A stretch of DNA of 64,000 bases, from NCBI GenBank assembly GCA_949825045.1, contig OX463824.1, positions 33,140,001 through 33,204,000 of the forward strand, in the 5' to 3' direction. Origin of the DNA: Argyresthia goedartella. Its lineage: Eukaryota; Arthropoda; Insecta; Lepidoptera; Argyresthiidae. A program made the translations under genes and the position numbers. Below are positions 1 to 10,787 of this stretch, piece after piece. The notes beneath the pieces are model-generated. The model saw only the letters and a program-made list of their open reading frames with translations. It was not told the DNA's origin and searched no databases. The stretch's first letter is position 1; the number at the start of each line of letters is the position of its first letter.

Positions 1-413
1 TGTAGAACATAAATAAGCGCTCGACATGTATCCATGATTGCTTCAATAATTGCAGCTGGTGACATTACAGCTGAAAATTTTATGTCCTCAATGTTTCTGC
101 CAGTTGCAAGATACCGCAAAGTTACTGCTAGTTTTTCTTCAGGGGTTATTGCTTTTCGCATACAGGTGTCTTGTTTTTTTAGGTACGGTGTAACCAGAAC
201 CAAAAGTTTATCAAAACACGCATCTTTCATGCGAAAATAATTTGCGAAGTCTTTATCGTCCTTCGAATCCCGGATTACAGTTAATAGATTTATATGGGTA
301 TAGAAATCTCTTTTCAATAACCAATCTTTCACCCAACGCTTTCTTTTTACGCGTCTTTTGCTTAAAATCGCAATCAAAATTGCAATGCAGGCTTTTCTTC
401 TATGAATATCCAT
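1..413 (-). CDS. PIF/Harbinger (HARBI1-like) transposase, N-terminal part, cut by window edge
   Basis: The minus strand is open from an ATG at 413 to the window edge, about 137 codons. It begins with a basic segment (MDIHRRKAC, then a KRRVKRKRW run), followed by the block NYFRMKDACFDKLL, then KKQDTCMRKAI and EKLAVTLRYLATG. This succession is the conserved N-terminal helical region of PIF/Harbinger nucleases, which precedes the DDE catalytic domain. The catalytic residues would lie to the left of the window. No stop or frameshift is visible in the part present. Harbinger elements also carry a Myb/SANT partner gene; none is seen to the right. It could be an active transposase, a dead copy, or a HARBI1-type host gene; the fragment cannot decide between these. 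Confidence 0.82.
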   Translation of the reverse strand, partial: MDIHRRKACIAILIAILSKRRVKRKRWVKDWLLKRDFYTHINLLTVIRDSKDDKDFANYFRMKDACFDKLLVLVTPYLKKQDTCMRKAITPEEKLAVTLRYLATGRNIEDIKFSAVMSPAAIIEAIMDTCRALIYVL

Positions 414-490
414 AATATCATGAGTGGACACGTGTACTGTTTGTGAAATCTTGTATCTGACTGACCATCAGTCTGATTGAGCGTCTAATG

Positions 491-740
491 TCGATTAAAA
501 TTCCGTCAATCAATAGTCAATAGTCAATAGTCAATAGTCAAAGTACTTTATTACTGTAGATATTTACATATACTTAGCAAACGTCATTTTTTGCCTCTTC
601 TCTACATTGGACCACTCGATTAAAATTCCGTCAATCAATAGTCAATAGTCAATAGTCAATAGTCAAAGTACTTTATTACTGTAGATATTTACATATACTT
701 AGCAAACGTCATTTTTTGCCTCTTCTCTACATTGGACCAC
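491..740 (-). repeat. Tandemly duplicated LINE 3' end with (TATTGAC)n tail
   Basis: Two adjacent copies of a 125-bp unit occupy 491-615 and 616-740. On the minus strand each carries the 3' untranslated end of the LINE family also seen at 19876-19985 (TCCAATGTAGAGAAG, TAAGTATATGTAAATATC, AGTAATAAAG), followed by a short TATTGAC tandem tail. The copy is 5'-truncated at about 748, where the GTGGGAGAAG stem segment ends in TCAATCAACA repeats. Confidence 0.75.
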
Positions 741-2206
741 TGTGGGAGAAGAACATCAATCAACATCAATCAACATCAATCAACCATCAGTCATGATTGA
801 TAGTTGATTGATGGAATTGATTGAGCGTCTAATCAACGCCATAGGTAATAAAAAAAACGAAAATGCAGAATTTCAAAGGAAAGCCGCCCCTTTCGCAAAG
901 TCGTACACCTGTGTAGGTACTTAGATACTGACTCCTTTGGCGGCTTTCCTTTGATAATGAGCGGCGGTTGACGGTGACTAGGTGGGTATAACTAATATCA
1001 GATAAAATGAAACAAACACTCGATTACCTACTAAACCAATAAAGTTTATTTGAAATTTACAGAGAGGAAAGGTACCATCAGCCAAAATCTAGCCTATTTA
1101 ATTTGAAAAATAATCCCGTGGTCGCGAATCGTGCGTTTAACCGGTGATCGTTAGCCGCGTCGCGCTGCCTACAAGCGATAATAGCGCTAAGGGTGTATAG
1201 GCGTGACTTTTGGTGATAGTACGTGCCTACTACGGTAATCTAGGATACCTGCATAGCTAGACATTACAATAGAATTTACAGACCTAAACTTTTTCACTCA
1301 TAAAACCACAAAGTTTAATTCGATGCACATTCGAGTTTTATTCAATGAGATTTGGTGATCACTAGATACTAGTAGGTAATTAACCATCAACAGTTTGTCG
1401 GCGGATTTCAATCTTTGACGTCAGGTTTCCGAAAGGAAAATCAGCTGTGACAACTTGTTAATCTCTTGTTACACTAATTCCTGCCAATACAATACGTGCC
1501 GCTTCTTAGATGCCTGTTACATTTGACCAGTCTTCAGAAACTGGGGGTCAGTTCAGTCTTCTCGAATCTCATCGCGGAGTAGCAGGATGCGCGGATATCG
1601 CCAAAATGCCAAATTACGAGCTGCAGTGCAAATTTTCGAGTTGGTAGGTGAAGTCTTGGTTTTGAGTGATAGACAAGACACCCACTTTTGGTTCTCGTTG
1701 CTGATGGATGACATGATACTGCAAGGCAAGACTAGCACTTGCGTTCTAGGACTTCTAGGTAGGTATAAGTCGAATGCGGGCGCGCAGAGTGTGGTCACTG
1801 ACCGCGCCGCCGCCACACCGGCGGCGGCGGCGTGCGATGACGGCCAATACTGAGTCAGGACCGGTAACGTGTGTGTGTGCGTGACTCATGTCGTGTGTCC
1901 TAGCCGCCGCCGCCGTCACGCGCTGTGTCGATGTAGCGGCATGTACTGCGTGAGTGAGTGCTGTGTGTGCTTGCGCGTGCGAGAATAAGATAGTGCCTAT
2001 TGGGTGACTGGAGAGTGAGAGAGATACTCAATGTCTTGTATTCTTTTACAGTGTAAACGTGTAAAACTAATTTGTCAGGGATTGACAACATTTGTATAAA
2101 TATCGGGTACAGAATTAATTAAAATGACATCGTGTCATAAATATAAAAAAAATATATAACGATGTTTTCACATCGTTTGAAACGCACCTGAAATAACCCT
2201 AACTTT
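741..2206. other. Stretch without a recognisable gene
   Basis: Only short repeats (CATCAATCAA at 752-785) and two stem-loops (873-954 and a GCCGCCGCC/GGCGGCGGC hairpin at 1806-1828) are clear. From 1550 to 2000 the sequence turns GC- and CpG-richer, and both strands hold 87-88 codon open frames with no recognisable motif. This could be a promoter-like or first-exon region, but nothing supports a call. Confidence 0.4.
873..954. repeat. 82-bp stem-loop with 16-bp perfect arms
   Basis: Positions 873-888 are the exact reverse complement of 939-954 (TCAAAGGAAAGCCGCC), with a 50-base loop. It may be a tiny foldback element or a hairpin transcript; no flanking duplication was recognised. Confidence 0.7.
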
Positions 2207-3412
2207 TTGATCGATATTTTAAGGTCACCTTATATTAACGATCTGCCTTTTATGGTGGAGAAATTGACTAACATAGTGTTGTTTGCTGATGATACATCTT
2301 TAACCTTGAATTGGTTCACAGCTAACAATTTATTGTTAAATGCTGGTAAAACCAAATGTATCAAATTCTCACTTCCAAATGTCAGGCAAGTTGGGACCAG
2401 TTTAGTGTTGGACAGCAATACGTTAGAGTTAGTAAATGACACGAAATTTCTTGGAATAACCATTGATAACAAATTGCAGTGGGGACACCATATATAAAAA
2501 TTGGCTGGTAAATTAAGTTCTGCGGCTTACGCTGTTAGGAACATCAGACAAAACACGGATGTGGCTACATCTAGGCTAGTATATTGTAGTTACTTTCACA
2601 GTGTCATGTCCTATGGTATCTTGTTGTGGGGGAAAGCAGCGGATATTCAAATTATTTTTATTTTACAGAAAAGAGCTATTCGACATACTAACTGTAGGTA
2701 GTCAATTTATTTTCGAAAATATAATGTATGTACGCAAGAACCTTACAAATTTTCCCAAACTTTAACCTAAGAAATAATCACAGACTACTTGCGCCCCGGT
2801 TTAGACTCGCGAAGGTTAGCAATTCTTTCAAGGGTCAATGCATTCTTTACTACAACAATATACCTATGGAGATCTTGAAATTGCCATTTGAGCAATTTAA
2901 AAACCATGTTAAAGCGACTTTGTCGGAAAAGGATATTACAATGTTCAAGATTACTTAAATGACGGGACTGTATGGGGTTAATCTGGCTCAACACAGACCT
3001 TGCTGTTAATAATTTAGTAATTATTTATGGCAACAAACATAATGATCACCAAAATATTTTTTTCCTACCTAAAATGGAAAATGAACATTAAAAGTTGCAA
3101 AAAATACCAGGGCAAAATACTGCGGTAGCTTAGGTGAAGGTTGAAGGTTTGTGTTAGGTTGAACATGTAAGAACAACAAAAAATACTTAAAACATAAACT
3201 TAAGTACACAAAACACAAAAAGAAGTTTGGTGATTATTTATCCAAACACAATTTGGTGGAAATTTATCTATTCTGGCAGTCATTACGAATTTATTGGTAG
3301 TAAAATAGGTGCGTTTTTGGTAATCGTTTAAACACAAGCCATTATTTATTTCTGCTTAATAGTTATGATTTAATGATATTATAAAATTTGTATTAGTTAT
3401 ATAAATTTATAT
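2207..3412 (+). pseudogene. CR1/Jockey-like LINE, copy A: reverse transcriptase C-terminal half and 3' UTR
   Basis: Three open segments in different frames (2207-2497, 2501-2701, 2728-2958) read as the end of a non-LTR reverse transcriptase. They contain the palm motif FADDTS, the segment LLNAGKTKCIKFS, the thumb-like block TKFLGITIDNKLQW, then HSVMSYGILLWG, and a C-terminal block ending DITMFKIT. Frameshifts separate the pieces and everything upstream of the catalytic FADD is missing. The 3' UTR matches 19648-19860, but here it is interrupted by about 318 bases (3027-3344) flanked by the near-repeat ATTATTTAT. The copy meets the minus-strand copy B tail to tail near 3412. Confidence 0.85.
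3027..3344. mobile_element. About 318-bp insertion inside the 3' UTR of LINE copy A
   Basis: The 3' UTR of this LINE family is continuous at 19740-19830, but in copy A it is split. ATTATTTA occurs on both sides (3019-3026 and 3345-3352), compatible with an 8-9 bp target duplication. The insert contains several TTTGGTGAT-like motifs in both orientations (near 3045 and 3224). No coding capacity and no clear terminal inverted repeat were seen, so the class is unknown. Confidence 0.5.
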
Positions 3413-3414
3413 TT

Positions 3415-6330
3415 TCGAAAATAAATTGACTAGCTACAGTTAGTGTGTCAATTTCTTTAAAAAGCTCTCTTAAGGAGTCTGCGTTTTAAATTATAAATTG
3501 CACGAATAGCTCTTTTCTGTAAAATAAAATAGTTTGAATATCCGCTGCTTTCCCCCACAACAAGATACCATAGGACATGACACTATGAAAGTAACTAAAA
3601 TATACTAGCCTAGATGTAGCCACATCCGTGTTTTGTCTAATGTTCCTAACAGCGTATGCCGCAGAACTTAAGGTGATACGAAAAAAATATGTTTTTTTTT
3701 TCGAATCCATTTACTCCACCCTGAAGTCATCTACAGATTTTTGGGTTAATGTTTATTTAGTATTTGATTGAGATTTTCACTAAAAGGAAACGCGATTGGA
3801 TGAAAATTTCTCGATAGATTTTAATTACGAAAACACCTCTAAATTGTTTTATTTTTTCCTGTAATTCTGAAATCCTAACTAATTTCAATGTGGAACTGCG
3901 TTCAAAATGTAGATATTTTGTATTCGCGAAATCTCCTTAAAAACTTTTTAACAAAATAGCGTAGTTTATTTTTAAACAATTTTTCTGTGGTTTAGTGTGG
4001 TTTTTTGCGATTCCGTCCCTCTCACACTGCGGGTCTTTCTGCATGGAGTAACGGGGACCTTTGCATGGACGAGGTAGTGCCTTTACCAGCTAATTAATCT
4101 ATGTGGGGTCCCCACTGCAATTGGCTATCAATGGTTATTCCAAGAAACTTCGTGTCATTTACTAATTCTAACGTGCTGCTGTCTAAAACCAAACTGGTCT
4201 CAACTTGCCTGACATTTGCAAGTGAGAATTTGATACATTTGGTTTTACCAGCATTTAAAAACAAATGATTAACTGTGAACCAATTCAAGATTAAAGACTC
4301 CATTAACATCATCAAAATCTTCTTTTTGTCTTTCAATTTTGAAGACTAGTGAAGTGTCATCAGCAAATAACACTATGTCAGTCAATTTCTCCACCATGAA
4401 AGGCAGATCGTTAACATATACCAGGAATAAGAAAGGGACTAATATGGAACCTTGTGGAACGCCAATTTTTACTCCCGTTCCATTAGATTTAACGCCGTTG
4501 ACTTCTGCCTATTGAATTATATTGCTTAGGTATGATCTTAGTAGATACAACGCTTTACTTCTAAGTCCATATTAATTTACTTTCATAAGTATTATGATCA
4601 AAACAATCAAATGCCTTCGACAGATCGCAAAAACTCCGATAGCATCTTGTGCGGCCTCCCATGCTGAATAAATATGAGATATAAGGGTAATACCTGCATC
4701 CGTAGTCGATTTACCTCTATTGAAACCGTATTGCTTGGCGTGAAGTTGTTTTGTACGGTTGAAGTGTGAGAGTATTTGATTGAGTATGATCTTTTAAAAA
4801 AAATTTACTTAGTGCTGGAAGATCAGATATTGGTCTGACATTTGAAGAATCACCCCTGTCTCCCGACTTGAACAGAGGTATCAGTTTACTGTTTTTCCTG
4901 AGGTCTATACGTTTTGACAATATCCTGGGGATATATATGATGAAATTTAAAATCTACATTACTGATGCTAGTACTTTTTTTAACAAAGTCTCCTTCATAA
5001 GGAGATGAACGACGCTCTGTTGTGAGTAAGGGTACATTGATGAAGAATGTTTCAAAAGCTCGAGCTACATCAGCGTTGGATTTAACAACATTATCGCCTA
5101 TCTTCAAGCAGAAATCATAGTCCCTTGGTATAACTTTACCAGTTTCACGTTTTATGACTTGCCGAACCGTTTTCATTATATTATGTGAATTTTGTTTTTT
5201 TCTATTTTCTATTTCTTTTAATGTGTGAAGTTTTTGCGGTTCTACAAACTGAAAGTTTTGGATTATTTTTTAACATAGTCATGAAGATGTATATCAAATT
5301 GGTTTTTTGTTCATAAAGGTCATACAAGATAGCTCTACTTTTACGGATGCCAAATGTTGCCCAGTCATTAAATTTAGATTTACCTTTGTTGGCACTGACT
5401 TTCTTTAATTTAAAAACTATATCGATTTATGTTTGAATAATGTTGAAGAAGTCAGAATAGATTTTGTTAGGGTTCTGTTCTTCAAAATCCGGTACCGGCA
5501 AATTTATATCTAAGTTTTTCATATACGTCTCTAGTCTATGGAATGTAATAGGCCTATAAAATGATGGATCAGTCTTATTTTTACTAGCAATTGGGAATGA
5601 AATTGTTTGACCACTGTGATCGGACGGTAAACAGTTAATTAAATTTTTACTTGTGAATGCACAGTCACAAAAAACGTTATTTAAGCAAGTTTGGCTGGTA
5701 AGTGTAATTCTAGTCGGTTCTAAAAAATAAGTGACATAAATTAAATGATTTGAATAAAGTTATTAATAGTTTTTCCATTGTTGTTCCTACATGCAAATCT
5801 ACATTAGAATCGCCACAAATAATTAACTTTTTTATGTTATTACATAGTTTAGTGAGAGCTTCCTCCATAATTTTCTCAAATATTTCGAAATTTCCATGGC
5901 CTTTTTCATCCCTCTGTGGCCTGTAGACACACACAATAATATGGCTATCTAACTCAACACAGGATACCTCTATTTGCCTTTCTACAGTGAGTGCAGGAAT
6001 ATCTTTCCGTTGTACCTTAATATAATTTTTTACTAAGATTAAAGAACCACCTCTATCAGCAGTCTTTCTATTGTAACAACTGACAATTTTGTGATTATCT
6101 ATGTTAAAAGACATCATATTTTCCTTTAACCAGTGTTCTGTATTACAAATGACATCGACATTATTAAGAAATAATTGTAATACAAGTTCTTTGCCAGGTA
6201 GCCCCTGCATGTTTGCCTTGCCCTTTGCCCTAGTATTTTTTATTTGATTGCCAGAAAGCCCCTGCTTATTTTGTAAAATTTTCTTATGTTTTGAGGGGAC
6301 CTCTTTTGTCGAACAATCTAGTTTCAAACA
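3415..6330 (-). pseudogene. CR1/Jockey-like LINE, copy B: endonuclease to reverse transcriptase, decayed
   Basis: In minus-strand order, 6327-5710 encodes an APE-type endonuclease. It has TEHWLKENM, a VCVYRPQ strand and IICGDSNVDLHVG in place of the usual GDFN, so a catalytic-motif residue is changed. Then follow a linker (5176-4886), reverse-transcriptase fingers (RPISDLPALSKF, 4920-4717), a palm with PFLFLVYVNDLPF and FADDTS near 4460-4350, the thumb (4336-4094), and a C-terminal part (3710-3486). Several stops and frameshifts are present. Near 4335-4300 the text differs from copy A, and 3672-4085 is an unrelated insertion. The last part of the coding region and the 3' UTR are absent; the copy ends near 3415 at a junction with the inverted copy A. 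It acted as the self-copying machinery of a LINE and is now dead. Confidence 0.85.
3672..4085. mobile_element. About 414-bp insertion in the reverse transcriptase of LINE copy B
   Basis: In copy A the segments around QWGHH and LSSAAYAVRN are contiguous (2480-2540). In copy B they are separated by 414 bases bounded by GCTGGTAAA on one side and TTAAGTTCTGC on the other, with nothing duplicated. Insertion between A and T without target duplication is Helitron-like, but the required TC start and CTRR end are not seen. It has no coding capacity; the class is uncertain. Confidence 0.5.
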
Positions 6331-6540
6331 CTACTATTAGTACTAATACTAACTAAAACTGAAGGCGACTGCGTTTTAGTATTTACAACTGTGTGGCATA
6401 TATTATACGCTAACAATGTAGCTAACCGTTTTTTTGTTTTATTAGAAAGGTACATAGTATCCTGAGTCAAAGTAAAGTTTTGAATAAAATTATTCATGTC
6501 GAAATATAATATTATCATCATCACATCACTATGATGACAC

Positions 6541-6668
6541 TGTTAAAAGAGGTTTACAGTTTTCTATTGAACACTATGCCTAACCAGGCCACATGCATTT
6601 TATTATTGTCTGTTTATATATATCAATACTGTCACTATATATTTTGAATAAATCGATCCACCTGAATA
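6541..6668 (+). repeat. Copia 5' LTR (128 bp)
   Basis: It starts TGTTAAAAGAGG and ends CCACCTGAATA, and matches 10788-10869 plus 11655-11710. It contains an AATAAATCG segment near its end that may serve in polyadenylation. Confidence 0.88.
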
Positions 6669-6680
6669 TAGTAGCAGATC
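6669..6680 (+). promoter_or_regulatory. Copia primer-binding-like site
   Basis: TAGTAGCAGATC lies directly after the LTR and matches 9 of the first 10 positions of the expected complement (TGGTAGCAGA) of the insect initiator-Met tRNA 3' end. That tRNA end is recalled rather than computed. Confidence 0.5.
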
Positions 6681-6762
6681 TCGGTATTTTTTTTTCAATA
6701 AATTCAAAATTTATTACGTAATTATATGTGTTGTGAGCTAGGAAAAATAATTATCTTCTATT

Positions 6763-9323
6763 GTGAGTAATTTTTCTGAACAATATATGTTTTCAAGCAA
6801 GAATTTTCAAATTGTAACGGAACCTGTCAATATGGCTACTCCAACCAGCTGTAAAGTTGATATTGGTAGATTAGAAGGTAAAGAAAATTGGCAGACATGG
6901 CGCTGTAAAGTACTCCTACTACTGCGAGGAACTCCAAGAGGTTTGGATACAATAAGCGGTAATTTAAAGCCACCAACCTCACCAGACTCTACAGCAACCT
7001 CAAATGCTATTGCGGAATACAATAAATCTCTACAACAGCATAATGAATACGATAGCATACGATAGTGCAGCACAGCTTATATTAATGGCTAATATGTCAG
7101 ATAATACACTACAAAAAGTGATGAGATTAACCAGTGCCAAAGAAATCTGGGATGAATTGCACACTTTATTTGATGGCACTTATGAGGATAAAAGCTATAA
7201 TCTGTGCTACAGTTTATTCAGTTATCGAAAGGATCCCCTTCATGACATGTCTACGCATATATCTAAGCTGAAAAATATATGGCATGAACTAAAGGTAGAA
7301 CTATAAAAGGATGAAGCGTAATATGAACTTCCAGAGATTTTACTCATATGTAAGTTTCAGAATTCCCGTTCAAATCAAGCTGGCTGCTCATGACCAAAAA
7401 GGATCGTAACATTGACAATCTGACAGCTCATATTTGTAGTCATGAAAGATCTTTGACAGCTAAAAATGCTGAAAGTTCAGACGCGCAAGCACTAGTCATA
7501 CAACATACTTCACATAAATCAAAAAATAAGTGTGAGTATTGTAAACTTTTCGGGCATAACGTCAAACAATGCCGCAAGTGGATTTCGGATGGGAAACCTC
7601 CCAAACCATCAAAACCATTGACAAGCGAAGGTATTCATTGTAAAAACTGCCACCTGACCTTAATGCAAGTTGAGACAAACGAGACAGAGACGACCCATGA
7701 AGTTCTTGACAACTGGTATGTAGATAATGGCGCTACAAGTCACATCACACATCAAAATGATATATTCTCCAGTTTTCAACATTTCAAAAAGAACGGAACG
7801 GTCACTACTGCTAACGGATCGACGGAACAGTTCAATTGATAGCTTATGTCCATGGTCAAGAAGAACGAATTACACTATGCGTTTCTGAAATAAAGAGGAA
7901 CCTATTCTCTGTTCTTGCTGCTCAAGATAAACTTGAAAACAATGTGTTCACTTCTGAAAGAGAATCATGCAAACTGATACATAATGAAAGAGTTAAACTC
8001 ATTGGCACAAGGATCAAACATGGAGGTCTCTACAAGCTAGATGTACAAACTCTCAGGTGTTCAAATCCAGAACTAAATATAGTATCAACAGAAAACACTT
8101 TGCAGTTGTTTCATGAAAGATTTGCTCATCAGAACAAAAGACACGTAAAGCAGCTGATTGAAAAAGAACTTGGTATCAAAGTGAAACTCGACTCTAAATT
8201 ATGTACAGGATGTATTTATGGAAAGACACATAGACATACATTTGGAGCAAGAGATTGAGCTAAAGAACCAGTTGAAATAATACATACTGATGTGTTAAGT
8301 TAAAGGAAGTTAAAGGAAGTTAAAGGTGAGTTAGTACAGATGATAAAAGAAGCTAGAACGGCTGGTCATGCAATAAAAACAGTCCTAAGCGACAATGGTG
8401 GAGAATTCAAAAATGAAGCTGTTGAGAAAATACTCCAATCGTACGGTATTCAACACCGCTTTACGATGCCGTATACACCGGAACAAAATGGGTGTTGTGG
8501 AAGAGAAAACAGAACTCTTGTCGAAGCTGCACGTACTATGATGCACGCTCATGAAGAACTCCCACTTGCCTAGTGGTCCGAGCTCATCAGCACGGCTGCA
8601 TACATTTTAAACAGAACTGGGCCGACTTCTGAAGAAGGAAAGTCACCATTTGAGCTATGGTTTAGGAAGAAACCCTCCATAAAACTCATGAGAGTTATTG
8701 GAACAGAATGTTTTGCACACGTACCTAAACAAAAGCGAACAAAGATGTCCAAAAAAGCTCAAAAATATATATTAATTGGCTACGACGGTGATGACGGCTA
8801 TCGGTTTAACAAAAATAACGAACCAACATTGATCAGGTCCAGAGATGTAACTTTTTATGAATTACTAATCAGATCTGTTGGATTAGGATTACATGCTCCA
8901 GAAGCAGATGATCAAGCAACAACTGAAATTGAAATTAACTTCCCTAAGACACAAGTAAATCACCCCATCTTTGATGCAATGGAGGAAATAGTACAAGATC
9001 CTGAAATATCTTCTGAACAGATACAAATCTTGTACTTGTATCTGTACATCCTGTATCCCGAACCTGAAGTATCTTCTGATGATATACCTCAAATACAAGA
9101 TGATTTACATAGTCAAGATGAAGAAAATGAAATGTATGATACTCCTGAACCAGAATCTGATGTAGATCATGACGAAATTCCTGCAGTGAGATATCTTCGC
9201 GACAGATCGACAATACGCCCTCCAGTAAGATATGACGACTTCATTATGTCTGCTATTGTTAATGATTCGGATGAACCGAGAACATACAAAGAAGCTATAA
9301 AAAGTCCTCAAAAAACTGAATAG
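6763..9323 (+). pseudogene. Copia gag, protease and integrase region
   Basis: Gag spans about 6830-7620 in two frames: GRLEGKENWQTWRCKV near the start is the usual copia gag opening, and a CCHC knuckle CEYCKLFGHNVKQC lies at 7531-7572. The protease follows with WYVDNGATSHIT at 7714-7749, where D-N-G replaces the usual D-S/T-G. The integrase zinc region has HERFAHQN at 8112-8135 and CTGCIYGK at 8205-8228. The catalytic core has SDNGGEF at 8388-8408 and EQNGCCGRENRT near 8480. Between 8260 and 8340 about 60-70 codons are missing, including the first catalytic Asp neighbourhood, and the gap holds three tandem GGAAGTTAAA units. Stops at 7304, 7838, 8256, 8572 and 9322 break the frame. Confidence 0.85.
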
Positions 9324-10758
9324 TTGAAAGCTATAGAAAGCGAGGTTAAATCGCTAAATTTTAACAAGACTTGGTCTCTAGTAGAACAACCGAAAGACTG
9401 GAAACTGATTTCTTGTAAATGGGTCTACAAAAAGAAAACCAATGCTGATGGAAGCCTTGATAAGTACAAAGCTCGACTCGTAGCGAGAGGTTATACGAAA
9501 AAGGAATAGACTATGATGAAAAATTTAGTCCTGTTGCTAAAATGGCGACAATCAGAGCAATCTTAAGTTTTGCAGCAAACGAAGGACTCTCTCTAATACA
9601 GTTTGATGTAGCCACCGCCTTTCTAAATGGATCATTGAACAAAGACATATACATGCGTCAACCAGAAGGGTTTAGTGATGGTTCAAATCGAGTCTGTAAA
9701 TTAAAGAGAAGTTTATACGGTCTTAAACAATCTCCAAGGTGCTGGAACATATGTATTGTTGATTACTTGAAATTAATCGGATTTAAGCAATGTGACAACT
9801 GTGATATTCGAAACAGGAAAGGAAATAAGATAATCATGGGACTTTACGTTGACGATGGCTTGATTGCCTCAATCCGAGAAGTTTCTTAGTGAACTAAAAA
9901 GAAAGTTCAATATTACAACAAAGCTTCCTTGGATTAGAGATCTCAAAAGACAAAAATGGGTCCATTAAAGTTTCTCAGAAACACTACATACTTAAGCTTC
10001 TAGAAAGATTCAGAATGAGTGATTGCAAGGCTATCAGTACTCCTATAATCAAAGAAGCACAGACTGATACGGAAAAAGACAATGAAGTAAAATTTCCTTA
10101 TAGAGAAGCTGTCGGTGCATTAGCATACCTAATGACAGGAACCAGACCAGATATCTCTTACGCCATAAGTGTCGTATCTAGAACACTGGATAATCCATCA
10201 AATGAAGATGTTGTAAAGGTCAAACGCATTTTCCGATACCTTAAAGGAGCAATTGACTCATCCATTGTATACAAAAAGGAACACAGTCCTGGAGTGTTAG
10301 AATGTTACAGTGACTCTGATCATGGCGGAGATCTCGAAACTGCACGCTCTACTTCTGGAATACTGTGCATGTATGCTGGTGGTGCTGAATCCTGGGCAAG
10401 CCAAAAACAGACATCAGTAGCGATATCAAGCACTGAAGTGGAAATAGTAGCCGCGAGTGAAGCAGCTCGTGAAATAGTTTGGCTCAAACGTCTATTTCAA
10501 GAAATTACTGTCTTGAAAGAAATTTCCACTCTGCAGGTTGATAATCAAGCAGCTATTAAGCTAGCACAGAACCCGGAGCTTCATAGAAGAACCAAGCATA
10601 TCGCTAAAAGACATTTCTATGACAGAGAACTTGTGAGCTTTAATGAACTACAAGTAAAATATTTTCCGAGTCAATATCAATCTGCTGACATTCTGACAAA
10701 ATCTGTGTCTAAACCAAGACTGGTATTTATATGTGGCATTATGGGTTTAACCCTGTAA
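9324..10758 (+). pseudogene. Copia reverse transcriptase and RNase H
   Basis: The reverse transcriptase opens with WSLVEQPKDWKLISCKWVYK and KARLVARGYTKKE (9370-9508). A stop or frameshift at 9509 follows, then FDVATAFLNGSL and LYGLKQSPRCWN (9602-9749). The catalytic box LYVDDGLIAS is near 9842-9871, with both Asp intact. A second break at about 9888 precedes a long intact stretch, 10015-10758, containing GTRPDISYAISVVSR and the RNase H block with SWASQKQTSVAISS and STEVEIVAASEAAREIVWL. The stretch ends next to the 3' LTR. Gene order confirms copia. Three breaks make it non-functional. Confidence 0.87.
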
Positions 10759-10787
10759 CGGCTATAACGTTCACCAAAACGGGAGGA

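Noticed and set aside
1587..1853. A small gene of 88 codons in a GC-rich block
   Set aside because: An equally long frame lies on the other strand and neither shows any family motif; composition alone explains the open frames.
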